Assembly: GCA_018340375.1 (NCBI GenBank)
Contig: JAFFJZ010000048.1
Location: 1,488,001-1,552,000, forward strand
Direction of reading: 5' to 3'
Length of the DNA stretch: 64,000 bases
Source: Gonatopus flavifemur
Taxonomy: Eukaryota > Arthropoda > Insecta > Hymenoptera > Dryinidae
Shown here: one piece after another, positions 21,906 through 33,065 of the stretch
Layout: each line of letters opens with the position of its first letter
Numbering within the stretch: the first letter of the stretch is position 1
Notes under the pieces: generated by a model
What the model saw: only the letters and a program-made list of their open reading frames with translations
Databases searched by the model: none
Told to the model about the DNA's origin: nothing
Made by a program: the position numbers and the translations under genes

Positions 21906-22440
21906 ACGGATGCACAGCACATCATGCATCACCGACCGTTCCCTCCAGGATGCCCCGAAAACACCAGAGTTTCGATCAGCACAGATTAGAAAACGATATT
22001 TCTGACCAGCTCCTCTTACAGGACCTATCTTGTCATATCAAGTTGAATTCGCCAAGACTTCGTGAGAGTCCTGGCCTGTTGTTTCTGGGACATCCCCAGT
22101 CCTGATTGACACATCCCGACATCTTAACACCTCCAACCAGCATGTCATGGATCTCGAATGGTTCTTTCCGGTTAGTCATTCATCCCCCTCAGTTCCTTCC
22201 GGCTGGCGTTTGCGCTTTGACCTCACTCTCAGCGTGACCCGGAGCCAACGACGTGGACGTGGTGAGATTATGGCTCCATTTTTTTTCAATTTTATTTCAT
22301 TTTATTATTTTATTATTTGGTTTTTCCGTTTTTTTATGTGTTCTTTCTGTTGTTTTCTCTCATTTTCCTCTCCTCTTTTTTTGAGATTCCTCAATCTCTC
22401 AAAGTGTTCTCATCGTCCCTGTTAATCTGTCACCTTCAGG
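21906..22440. other. intergenic, no gene seen
   Basis: Transition from the minisatellite into T-rich sequence. No supported feature. Confidence 0.4.
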
Positions 22441-22960
22441 CTGAAGTAAATTTTCAATTTCCAACTAATCATATACCTCAAAATGAATTCAAACGAACTC
22501 CTAATATAATACCCAGGCAGAAACTAAAACGAAATAAAAGCATGTGTAAGAACTTCTTAGTCATCTTCAATTAAATTTTGACACCAGTCCTGCCAATCCG
22601 AGAAACTAATCCATTCTTATCTCGTTATGTTTTATACTCTTACGTGACCAATAAGATGAGACTGAATTGTTGCACTCTTATGCTCCAGTCAATCATCAAT
22701 TTTCAACGAATCATATATCTCATAATGAACTCAATGGAACTCCCAATTCGAAACCCAGCTAAAAACTTAAGCAAAATAGAAACGTGTATGGACTTCTTAT
22801 CCGGAGTCTTCATTCTCCCGATACCTCACGAAGTGAAATGCAGGGTGGTAGTATAGTCATCTTCAATTGAATTTTGACATTAGTACTGCTAAGCTGAGGA
22901 TATCTTCTAATCATGGTATGTTTTATACTCTTACGTAAATAATAAGATGAGGCTGAATCG
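22440..22960. repeat. diverged tandem duplication, ~298 bp spacing
   Basis: TAGTCATCTTCAATT(A/G)AATTTTGACA occurs at about 22558 and 22856, and TATGTTTTATACTCTTACGT at about 22627 and 22918. An inner phrase (AATCATATA(C/T)CTCA(A/T)AATGAA) repeats at about 22467 and 22707. The second copy runs into the 3' end of the NOF-like gene, so this is probably the element's 3' flank. Confidence 0.6.
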
Positions 22961-23474
22961 TCCGTTTTGCATTCACGTTCTCACGTTTCTTTTCCAGGTT
23001 GTCGTAAGAATTCCAATATCTTCCGGTTTTGACGAATGCAATATAGTGACCTGCGGACCAGTGAACCACACCTGATAGAATATACTTGTCGCCACCAAGT
23101 TCAATTACTGTTTGAATCGAATCTAAAGAGAAGTCAACTATCTTTTTTTGTCTTTTGTAATAACTGTTATCCGTGCATACCGATAAATCCATCATTACAT
23201 GCGGTCCGTATGACACCTGCTCGTCCTAACGATTTTCGCATAATGAGCATGTTCGTTTTGAGATGTGAGCATCATCTATCGCTTTTTGCATGCTTTTCAA
23301 TCCTTCCCCGAACACAATATCAACGTTCACGGTAATCATAATGTTTCTGCTCTTTTTATTCTTGCCACATTCACAAACAAAGTCCCTATAGCTGCTCGGC
23401 TCATTCACAAATAAATATTCCGCCAAATGGCAAACATTGCATTCAGCATTCAATTTACTTACCGTCTTACCATA

Positions 23475-24718
23475 CAGGTTGGTTGAAAAGTTTCTGCGTT
23501 CGAAATGAAAGAATACTGTTGTTGTTACGAAATATATTTCTCTATTCAATATAATCTCCTAGAAGCTCAATACACTTGTTCCAATGATCTTCCAATAATT
23601 TTATCCCATCCTTATAATGGTTTTCCGGAAGCTCTGCAAAATAACCGTCTACGGCTGCTATGGCCTCTTCATTCGACGAAAAATGCTTTCCACGAAGGAA
23701 TTGTTTGAGATTTCTGAAGAGATAGTAGTCGCTAGGAGCCAAATCTGGCGAATACGGTGGATGTTCAAGCAATTCGTACTTGAGTTCTTTGAATTTAGCC
23801 ATCGTCAAAACACTTTTGTGAGCAGGTGCATTATCTTGATGAAAAATGATTTTTTTCTTCTTTAAACCAGGTCTTTTCTCACGAATTTTTTCATCCAGCT
23901 GATCCAAAAGGCTGCAGTAATATTCGGAGTTGATTGTTTTACCTTTCTGTAAAAAAAATGCCCAATGTAAAAACTGATGCCATAACCTTCTGTGCTGATC
24001 GTTGTGACTTCACCTGCTTTGGAGCTGAACAACCAGCTTCAGTCCACTGTAAATGTTCTTGTTTCAATTTAAGATCATGGTGGTAGATCCAAGTCTCATC
24101 CATAGTTATAAAACGACGCAAGAAGTCGGTTTTATTCTGCCTCAAACGCTCCAAATTACGCTGAAAAATTTGTTTTCGATCCAGTTTTTGTTGAAAAACA
24201 AAACAGTTTTTTCATACGTAATGTAAAATATGGAGTACTCGTTCGTCTGAGATGCCTATGGCATTAGCAATTTCACGCTTAGTCAAACTTGGATCTTCAC
24301 TAACCATATTATGTACATGCTCAATGATTTCTGCTGTGGTTGCAGTTTTTGGTCGTCCTTCGCGTGGATCGTCTTCAAGGCTAGTACGACCACGTTTAAA
24401 TTCACCAGCCCAAAATTCAACGGTGCGTTTTGAAGGTGAGGACTCCTTATACAGTTCTAACAATTGTTCATAAATTTCCTTTGCTTTGAAACCCTTCAAA
24501 ACAAAGAATCTAATGACTGCACGATATTCAATTTTTTCCATACTAAGAAAAATCAATGACACGTCAACTTCAAATGGCTTGTAAACAAAGAATGAATTGA
24601 CAGAATGACTTGTAACTTTGCATGTGTTCTCAGGACAGATATACCAACTTGAGAAAAAAAAAGTTTTGAGCTAGCAGTGCTATCTCTTGGTGAGCGCAGG
24701 AACTTTTCAACCAACCTG
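23475..24718 (-). mobile_element. mariner element (mellifera-like), copy 2
   Basis: CAGGTTGGTTGAAAAGTTTC at 23475 and its complement ending CAACCAACCTG at 24718, with TA at 23473-23474 and 24719-24720. At 1244 bp it is 48 bp shorter than copy 1 because of internal deletions. It sits inside the NOF-like gene in the same orientation as that gene. Removing it with one TA restores a continuous local frame across the junction. Confidence 0.9.
23542..24541 (-). pseudogene. mariner transposase, deleted
   Basis: Second copy of the mariner transposase, start codon at 24541-24539. The N-terminal helix-turn-helix part is nearly identical to copy 1. Small deletions near 24215 (7 bp) and 24190 (about 29 bp) remove the end of the DNA-binding region, and one near 23945 (about 13 bp) removes part of the segment after the first catalytic block. 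The catalytic motifs are otherwise present: TMDETW (intact DE), FHQDNAPAH and SPDLAPSDYYLF with DD34D spacing. It would not make a functional protein, but its intact codons show the ancestral state at the copy 1 stop. Confidence 0.9.
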
Positions 24719-24720
24719 TA

Positions 24721-25060
24721 TTTAGTGATGGCGTTCCGAAACAGTCCCAAATCAAAAAGTATTTCTGCTCGTTTTGTATGATGTTTCTGAACGATTCTCT
24801 TATCGTTCGAAATTAAGAATGCCAAGTTTATTATTGACGACGAAGAGTGTTGAATTGATTACCGATAAAATTGGTAACATGCTATTCCGTTTAAAATTAT
24901 TTGAAATGTAGCATCGAAGGCACATGTTTGAGTTACATTCAAGATCTTACTTATCAATTTTCACAGCAGGGCGATTCAAGCCATTCTCGAAAAGTAGAAG
25001 GTTATTCAATTTTGTATCTTTTATATAATCCCATTCAGGATATTTATCTAAATAGGATGG
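24721..25060 (-). pseudogene. NOF-like gene, linker and Cys-box segment
   Basis: Part of the NOF-like gene between the main piece and the mariner, listed separately because it is easy to miss. One frame reads YPEWDYIKDTKLNNLLLFEN. After a frame change near 24945, another reads ILNVTQTCAFDATFQIILNG, then a TAA near 24870, then AFLISNDKRIVQKHHTKRAE up to the mariner. The Cys in TCAFDATFQ followed by Gln seven residues later resembles the start of a papain-fold protease. Confidence 0.55.
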
Positions 25061-28000
25061 TTACCTTCTGCCTGGTTTTTCTGAGCACTGTTTTCCTCCG
25101 TCTTCAATTCCTTCTGGTGTCTTAACCAAGCCTCGCCAGTTCTCACAAACATTGAAATCATGCGCAATTTCGTGATAATTCTCGACAGATTTCTCACTTG
25201 ATTGATCCTTCTTGCTGATCCGAAATGTAGACGGGCTGGGAAGTGATTCAGGAACTTCAGAATTGATGTGTACGTTTGACACCTCCGATGTATTAGAACG
25301 GGATACGTTAGGTGTGGAACATACAAGAGGTTCAAGTTCGTCAATTTCCAAGGTCCTCTTATTGTATCGTTCATCACAATTCAATTTTGGAAATACTGAT
25401 TCATTATTTTCAATCTTCCTGAATTTAATAGATGAATCATGCGGATCAAATTCATCTTCGTCAGTAGGACCACATTTTCGAGATTTGTTCATCGACAAAT
25501 CTAGATCTTCATCGTTTAATTGAGTCTTTTCAGTTTCTGATTTGTTTGCAGTTGATTTGGATAAATCAGATTGGATATCTTTTGAGGGAATTTCACCGTC
25601 AGATGGACCATGATTCGAATCTACATCTTGCTCATTCGATGACAATTTGATTTCCCCATCTAAATGATCGAGATGTTTCAATACAAACTTGTCGACTCTC
25701 ATTGGCAATTTTCCTTTGAAACTTCGAGTTTTAAGGTCACGAAATTCCGCTTCAACAGGCGAAGATGTTGCAATTATCGATCCTCTTATGAGATGAGGCA
25801 TCATAATGCCTGTCCACAATGGTAAATGAGTCAATAATTGTTTTTTCAATTGAACCACGAAATTCAAATTGAAACAGGCATTTATGGTGTTACCCTCATC
25901 AGAATTTTTCACAATCAATTGTGCTGCCTTATACAAGGACTCCGTCCACATCGTCCAAGTTGAATCAACATGTTCGTCAATTTCATCTTCATTTTCGTTG
26001 ATTTCCACGTAAGATTCTTCATCCTCTGGCTCTTGTTCTGCAATGATTACGCCTTCTATTGTTTCATTTATGTGTTGAAGCCTTTCTTGAACAGCTGTGG
26101 GGTGCCCGTTGCTTGCACATCCTATGAATTCACTTGAACTGACGACAATCATGGATTCCAAAAAATATTTTAATTCAACATAATCCGTCATTTGATAAGC
26201 TTGACTAATGCAACACAGAAAAAATTTTCGTACCGATGGGTCCTTCCCTTTTATACACTCCCACCGTTTAACCATAGATAAAATATGGGTCACATCCAAT
26301 CTGATGTAGCATGCTGGGAGTACGCTACCAATTGCTTCAAATATATCATAGCATTCCTGCAAGTACTGTTGCAAATTGAAGCATTTTCCGAATACTTCCG
26401 TCACAGCGATCAATAATGCTCTACCAAAATCACTTACAACTATCAGAGGTATTTGCACACCTTTTGACAGAATTACTTTTAAAAAATGACGTATGATGAA
26501 AGCCCTATGATCTTCGGAAACCATCTGAAAAACTGGGATGCTTCCTTCACCAGAAACCAACATGCACTGATATAAGAAAATTGGAGGATCATTTTTATTT
26601 TCACGCTTGGCAATACCTCCTGTCGCGTCAATTGTCAAAACAGCGTTCGGATCTTTTTTGCACCTTATCGTGTAAAGTTGTTGTTGCTCCCTCGTCCAAT
26701 ATATGCAGTGAAATTTCAGTAAACTTATATTATGAATAGCACCAACATATTTTCCTATTTTTGCATGGGACATCAGATTCAGTACTGGATTGGAATAATT
26801 GAAGTCCAAATTTTTTAAATCCTGCTGCTGTTTCGCTTTTCTGTATACAGCAGTGTTAGGCAGTATTGGGGGACTTTTTTGGCCAAATCGTTTGAGTTTT
26901 TTGGCTTCTTCACGCCTAAAGGTGATTGCATCTAATTTTTGATTCAATAACTTATTGGGAATTTTCATTCGGCGTGCTCCTTTCAATTGTCTTTTTTTAT
27001 TCTCTTTATGCATTTTGGGACGAGCATTTTTCATTTGGCAGGTAATTATTACGTCTGTATCTTTGGATGGCTCTTGGAACGGGGTTCCTATTATTATACC
27101 ATCACATTCAGTGCAAGTTCCATCGAATTTGCCGTAACAAATTTGGGAATTGGGATTAACGGTATGATTCTTGAATGAGTATAGACATTCAATGTGATGT
27201 TGCTGCCATAACTTCTCAGCAATGCGTCGCACAGTGGGGCAAACAGTAGGTTTTCTGAAAGTGAGCTTTCTTATAATCGAATACTCGTTTTCTGCAGTAA
27301 ATTAACCATAGAATCAATATATGATAAGCATTTGTCGATTGAAGGTCGTCAAAAGTAGCTATCTGATTTCTAAGTTGAGAATTGCGATAACTCATCAAGT
27401 TGAGGGTGATTTTGAAGAGTTCACACAAGGTACTACTATGTTGATTGAAAAACAATTGATAAGTCATTGGTACGACTGAATAACACCCAATAATGATAAA
27501 ATTCCATTATCCAGGCAGAAAACATAGAATGAAACACGCCATTTGAGCGGATATTCCTTCGTCATCAGTATTTCAGAAAAACCTCACCGTTCCATCCAAT
27601 TTTTTTCATCTACATACTTTCAAGGAACCACTCTATTAATTCCAGCTGCAATAGTTTGCAATTGCGGTCTCCATAGTCTGTTCTGTCTAGTGGGAGCACT
27701 GAGCTCATATACAAAAAAAGCTTCTGAAATGCATTTTTCGACATGAAAATTATTTTAAATCCTTTTTTGACCAACAGGATTGTTTTCTTAATACTTTTAG
27801 TGTATTTTAAATATATTTGTGATACATCAGATATAAATTTTAATTATATTTCAAATAATCCTCTCTGAATGTATTTGAAAAGTTTTGTTTTGTTTCGTGG
27901 AAGGAACCCCCGTAGATGGACTTGTTCAAAGATCAGACATTGGATATTCAATTGTCTGAAATTTATCGATAAAAACAATAACCGATCAGAGATGATATCG

Positions 28001-28390
28001 ACGTCACATAATGTGTAGGTTCTTGATTCCTCATTCAATAACTACTCTCTTAGTGGCAAACCGATAGACATCAAAACTTCGAAGATCTAAAATTTGAAAG
28101 ATTTTCAACTCAATGCTTGTCTGAATCAGTTTAGTGGTGCACGTTAGTGAAGAAATTTACGCGATTGTGAAATTGAACCCATTGAGGGCATTCATCAGAG
28201 GCAAAGTTACTAGATCTCTCCCTCCAGTTTCCCCAACGATTAATGAATATAATCGCTTTTAATGAGCATGTGCATCTCCTTAGCATATCAAAGAAAATGC
28301 GGCTACTCTTTATTTTCCATTTTATTTGTTCGTTTCTGAGAAAACTGGGGGTGGGGCGATTTTGGAATCTAGTAACTTTTTAGGTAGGTA

Positions 28391-30248
28391 GTGAATGCCG
28401 TTAAGTTACCGTATCGTGCTTTATGTGAAGTCCTGCTTGACGGTGGAAATATTCGGGAGTATGTTTTCGTTCAATTTCAACACTTGAACGAAAAAAATTG
28501 TTCCATACTGTGCGAACAACTGGAAAGACCTTTCGTGCCGCATTTTAATAAAAAGTTGAAGGAGGTTTCTCGTAATTGGACTCTTTTTCGGAAGAAATAC
28601 AATGATTGGATGGAAGGGGAATTTACGATTAATTCCTATAATGATGGTGATGCAGAGGATTTTTTTCATCGAGAAGGGAGACTGAAAAAAAGTTTCGACG
28701 AGTGTGGTGAGAGAAGTCGGAGAAGCAAAATTCAGGATCTTCGATCCTCGCACTCACAGAGTCTAATTGATGCTGCAGCCTCCTCGTCAAATTCAGGGAA
28801 TAAAGTTCCAGCTTTCAGTGATGATTCCGCGTTATCGCTGTTCATTCAAGCAAAACTAAGTAAATACCAATATGAGGTGATCAGAAATGCAACTAAAAAT
28901 ATTGGGTATAACATATTTCCTCCCTATAAAAAAATTACAGCAGCGAAAAGGGAATGCTACCCCGACAATGTTATGATTACGGAAACATCCGCGCAGGTTC
29001 CGCTGCAAGATTTATTGAATCATACAGCAAGAAGGATCCTCAAAACAAAAAATCAAGAAGAGCTGGAGAAATTGAACGGTGAAGAACTCGTATTGACCTC
29101 GAAGTGGGGTTTTGATGGATCCGAATGAATTTTCTCAGAAGTATACAATCGGAGTTGGAAATAAATCAGATTCTCATTTATTCATGACCTCTATGGTGCC
29201 TTTGAAAATGACTGCAAATGAACATGAAAATGAGTTGATTTGGGAAAATCCTCGGCCTTCATCTACGTGATATTGCAGAGCAATGCGTTCTCGATATGAG
29301 AAAGAAACACTTGAATTAGCACGAGTTGAAAAGGAGAGTGTTCAAAATGAATACGATAACTTGCTTGTCACAAAAGTGAGCAACGGTGCAATCACCATCA
29401 CTGTCAGACATATTCTGATCTTTTCCATGTTGGACGAAAAGGTTGCTCAAGCTGTGACGGACACCAATTCATCAAGCAATTGCTTCATTCGTAAAGCTCG
29501 TCCGTCAGAAATGAATAATTTATCCAAAATTCAACAGAATTAGGTAAATGAAGAAGCTCTTAAGCTGGGTATATCGCCTCTCCATGCGCGTATAAAATGC
29601 ATGGAATACATACTCCATCTCGCCTACAACCTGAGCTTTAAGCAATGGAGGACCTCTAAAAACACGCTTCCGATTGAAGAGGCTGAGAAAATACGTATCC
29701 AACAAGAATTCGTTTGTAAACTCGGAATCAATGTGGATTTCGTAAAACAAGGATATGGCTCATCAAACACAGGGAATACATCCCGAAGGTCTTTTGCTGA
29801 TGCAGCTTCAACAGCAGAAATCATAAGGATCGATAAAAATTTGATTCACTGACTTGCAGTCATTTTGGAAGTAATCAACAGCACTCATGATGTTGACCCA
29901 AATGAATTTCGATCGTACGCTGAAGGCACAGCAGAATTGGCGCTTCATCTATACCCATGGTATTATATGCCCTCAACGGTGCACAAAATTTTAATTCACG
30001 GTTCAGAAATTATTAATGCTGCAGCTCTTCCAATCGGAATGCTCTCTGAAGAAGCACAGGAAAGCCGAAATAAGGATTACACCACCTTCAGGCTGAACCA
30101 TTCGAGGAAGCACTTCCGTTCATCGACAAACGAAGATGTATTCCACAAAATTTTGGAAACATCGGATCCGTTTATCACAAGTTTGCGACCTGAACCAAAA
30201 AAGGAACATTCACCAGTGAGTGAAGAAGTTTCAGAATTATTAAGTTGA
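28391..30248 (+). pseudogene. Transib transposase (RAG1-like), degenerate
   Basis: About 600 residues once the breaks are noted. An N-terminal region is followed by LSKYQYEVIRNATKN (residues about 155-170) and ITETSAQVPLQDLLNHTARR, both Transib core landmarks. The first catalytic Asp is in SKWGFDGS (near 29113), the second in SMLDEKVAQA (near 29430). The zinc His pair is in VHKILIH (near 29980), and the catalytic Glu lies in LSEEAQESRNK (near 30040), matching the RAG1 region around its catalytic Glu. Breaks: a frameshift near 29120, stops at 29268-29270, 29541-29543 and 29850-29852, and Cys-to-Arg in the CFIR zinc site (CxxC expected). The ATG at 28391 is the first in frame; an upstream exon is possible. 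Confidence 0.82.
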
Positions 30249-30699
30249 GAATAAAAAAAAATAGAAATTTTTATCTGAATTTCATCTTACGATTATATTT
30301 ACTTGTATGATTGCATAACAGTGGAATTATGTTGAAGGAAAGCATCTTTCATTCTATAACTGAGTTTCTGTATTTTTCCCATCCAAAAGATTCATACATT
30401 TACTCACATTCCCTTCAGTTTATCCAATGTTCCTCTGAATCGTAGATGAAGAAATTTGGCGAATATTCATGGAGTTTCCGAATAAACTGTTCATTTCTTT
30501 CAAAAGACGATTTGCATAATGATTTTTTCATTTCGAGTCGAATCAAACCAATTCCAAGGTGATAACACTATCCGTTCCGACGATATGGAGTTTGTTCGCA
30601 TTTCGGCCTATTTACCCCACTGTCGCCATTTGAGATTCAGGGAATCTGATAACGGATTTGTAATCAGCGACCCTAAGAACTGAGTACAGAGTTTGTTGT

Positions 30700-31260
30700 C
30701 CATCATATTGGATTCGCCATTTTGGATTCAGGAATTCTGACAATGAATTCGCAATCAGCGACCCAAAAGCTACTGAGTACTGAATTCGAAAGAATCCTGA
30801 TGAATTTTCGGTTTTTTGTCCGCCATATTGGATTCGCCATTTTGAAATCGGTAATTATAACCACGGATTCGTGATCAGCGACCCGAAAAACTACTGAGTA
30901 CTGAGTTTGACATAAATCCGATGGATTTTCGGCTTCATTGTCCGCCATATTGGATCCGCCATTTCGAATTCGGGAATTCTGACAATGAATTCGTAATCAG
31001 CGACCCAAAAGCTACTGAGTACTGAATTTGAAAGAATCCTGATGAATTTTCGGTTTTTTGTCCGCCATATTGGATTCGCCATTTTGAAATCGGGAATTTC
31101 GTCAGCGGATTCGTAATCAGCGACCCCAAAAACTACCGGGTACCAAGTTTGAAGAAAATCCGAAGATTTTCCGGTTTTTTGTCGACCATATTGGATCCGC
31201 CATTTTGAATTCGGGAATTCTGATAACGGGTTTGTAAACAGCGACCCCAAAAACTATCGA
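30700..31260. repeat. 120-bp tandem repeat at the Transib 3' end, five copies
   Basis: CATATTGGAT(T/C)CGCCATTTTG recurs near 30704, 30824, 30945, 31065 and 31187. Each unit also has AATTCTGA(C/T)AATG and GTAATCAGCGACCC. Just upstream, at 30611-30625, is TTTACCCCACTGTCG, close to the element's own end TTTGCCCCACTGTGCG. The repeats may have grown by duplication of a terminal segment. Confidence 0.75.
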
Positions 31261-31334
31261 AGGATGAGATTTCAAGTGAATTCAATCACTCCTTATAGTT
31301 TTTGCCAAATTTCCTGGCGTTTTGCCCCACTGTG

Positions 31335-31660
31335 CGTCGGTCCATCTAGTGCGTGATTTCCAATATACCCTTTTTCCATATATTTTCTTTTCTGGTTTGA
31401 TAGAATTCTGTAGTGGCCAATAAAGAACAGAAGTAATAGATGACGTCACAAGATGTCTTCGAGGCGATGCGCGAAGGATAGTCCTTCTGCGCACGATGAG
31501 TTCGATAGAACCGCATGCAACGCGGTAACGCGTTCGGGTAATCCAAGAGAGAGGAAATATCAATTGTTTTCTTTCCTCACATCAGCGAATTTTATCGTTT
31601 CGGAAGAGAATTACGATTTTTCTGTCGCACGACGTTTACATACTCGTCGCTTAGCAACGT
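31335..31660 (-). other. 5' flank and probable start of the NOF-like gene
   Basis: On the minus strand, next to the right copy of the CGTCG duplication, an ATG at 31343-31341 would precede the NOF-like coding frame if the Transib were absent. A TAG lies just before it in frame, supporting this as the start. Upstream sequence is less AT-rich than its surroundings and contains a TGACGTCA palindrome near 31440. It probably held the leader or promoter of the NOF-like element. Confidence 0.45.
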
Positions 31661-32439
31661 AATGCGGGAATTTCGAAATGAATAAGCATCTTATTCATGA
31701 TATGAAGAAAAGCTCATGCAAAATTCCAACGTTTATCGTTAATTTTATTTTAATGTATGATATGTTGCATGATTTTCTGGAATTTCGTAATTTGTTATGA
31801 CAATATTTCAAGTAGACTAGAAATATTCTCCGGAATCATACCATATATTATCTTGAAAAATTACTGAATGAGGAAGGATTATGTGATACATCAATTAGCT
31901 AAAACATAGGTGATAATATATTGTGCAATTTAACACAAAATGTTCATGAAACATATGATACAAATTTTATCAATCAAAAGATGTTTTCAGTAATACATAC
32001 ATATTATATATCACATTCTTACGAATTTTTATGAGAAACCCAATACGTTTTCTTTGTTTTTTAATATACAAGAAACGATAAGTTTTAGAAAATGAATTTT
32101 TACATGAAAATACGGAAGATTACAAATACTGTACAAAAAGTAATGGGGTACCATCGAAATTTGAAATACTGAACGTTAAATTTTATAAAGCGCATAGTAA
32201 AATTTGACTGTTCGGCATTTTGAATGTCAATTGTGTTTGTTACTTTTCACTTTGTATTCATAATCTTCCATATTTTGAAGTGTAAATCCGTGTTCTAGAC
32301 TTCATCGTTTCCACTTTATTAAAAAACTGAGAAAAAGTCTCAGATTTTTATAGAAATCATTATATTATTGAGTTGCATTCGTCTCCATGTCTCTGTGGAA
32401 TATAATCCATCGTTGTGCTATGAATAATCACAAAAAACA
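31661..32439. other. AT-rich intergenic, no gene seen
   Basis: No coding region or paired repeat recognised. Confidence 0.45.
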
Positions 32440-33065
32440 TCCGAAAAATCATGAAACATCAATGTTGATTATGAAAATTCATAATAAATTCTCATGTTCA
32501 GAAAAAAATTTGTTCCCGCAATGGGAATTGAACATGAGGTTTTTCGATCACTACGACAACGACTTGCCGTTGAGCCATGAACCGATTTGGTATCAAGCGT
32601 GGAAAAGGAGATATTTATAATTACCGTGTGAATCATTCTTATCGCATTATTGTAATAGACGAATTCAAACAGTACATACTATTGGAAAAATCATGTAAGA
32701 GGATTTCAGAGTTGCAAATAACTTGCCTCACGTTGGCATCAGTGCGGTTTGTGGAAGACTCAGATTTTAGAATGACCTTAATAAACAAAGCGAATAACTT
32801 TCGACATGCGAGAAGAATTCTTTACATTTCTCGTACATGATCTTTCTAATAATATCCACTTTTTACATTCATCCATTACAGCAATGCGATAAGAATGATT
32901 CACACGACGATTGTAAAAACATCGTTCCCAACATATCTTACCAAATCGATCCATGATTTAATGGTATAGTGATGGAAAAAACCCATGTTCAATTCCAGTT
33001 GCAGGAATAATTTTTTTCCTGAATATGAGCATTTACTATGAATTCTCATATTGAATTATAAATCA
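32440..33065. repeat. inverted pair of tRNA-like repeat arms
   Basis: The left arm (about 32455-32690), read on the minus strand, and the right arm (about 32850-33065), read on the plus strand, are similar. Both have a tRNA-like head (left arm: box A-like TGGCTCAACGGC, box B-like GTTCAATTCCC), then AATTTTTTTC(T/C)TGAA and (A/C)ATGAG. Outside the heads, CGTGTGAATCATTCTTATCGC is shared in inverted form. They could be two SINEs in opposite orientation or one foldback element derived from them. Confidence 0.5.

Larger units (their letters stand above)
22926..27229 (-). pseudogene. NOF/MULE-like transposase with C-terminal USP-like domain, interrupted
   Basis: A decayed gene for a protein of roughly 1,000 residues. 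The largest intact piece (27229-25061) has a Cys-rich N-terminus (CYGKFDGTCTEC), then a MULE-type RNase H-like core: LTIDATGGIAKR (first Asp), VVSDFGRALLIAV (second Asp), a LDVTHILSMV His segment and SSPVEAEFRDLK (candidate Glu). An acidic, Ser-rich tail follows. After frame changes near 25061 and 24945 comes TCAFDATFQ (near 24901-24925), like a ubiquitin-protease Cys box. Beyond the mariner the frame resumes with CxxC pairs and SAGHYIAFVK..YWNSYDN (near 23000-23065), like the His box. Stops also lie at about 24870 and 23243. The mariner split the gene in frame at a TA, and Transib cut it at its 5' end. The NOF assignment is from memory of the Drosophila FB-NOF protein. Confidence 0.65.
27230..31334 (+). 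mobile_element. Transib element with CGTCG target duplication
   Basis: Left end CACAGTGGGGCAAACAG at 27230; right end, in reverse complement from 31334, CACAGTGGGGCAAAACG. The 5-bp duplication CGTCG is perfect (27225-27229 and 31335-31339); Transib is known for 5-bp GC-rich duplications. The first seven bases, CACAGTG, equal the consensus heptamer of vertebrate V(D)J recombination signals, in line with the known Transib/RAG relationship. The element is 4105 bp, holds a RAG1-like transposase pseudogene, and has a 120-bp satellite near its 3' end. It interrupts the 5' end of the NOF-like gene. Confidence 0.88.

Noticed and set aside
21458..21925. 155-codon minus-strand gene
   Set aside because: It is a translation of the 31-bp minisatellite (repeating ICWSELSI phrases).
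28261..28310. Partner of the 31-bp array on the far side of the NOF-like gene
   Set aside because: AGCATATCAAAGAAAATG occurs once, in direct rather than inverted orientation, and lies inside the Transib.
30703..31250. Repetitive protein gene on the minus strand
   Set aside because: Frames follow the 120-bp satellite of the Transib (120 is divisible by 3, so the frame stays open).
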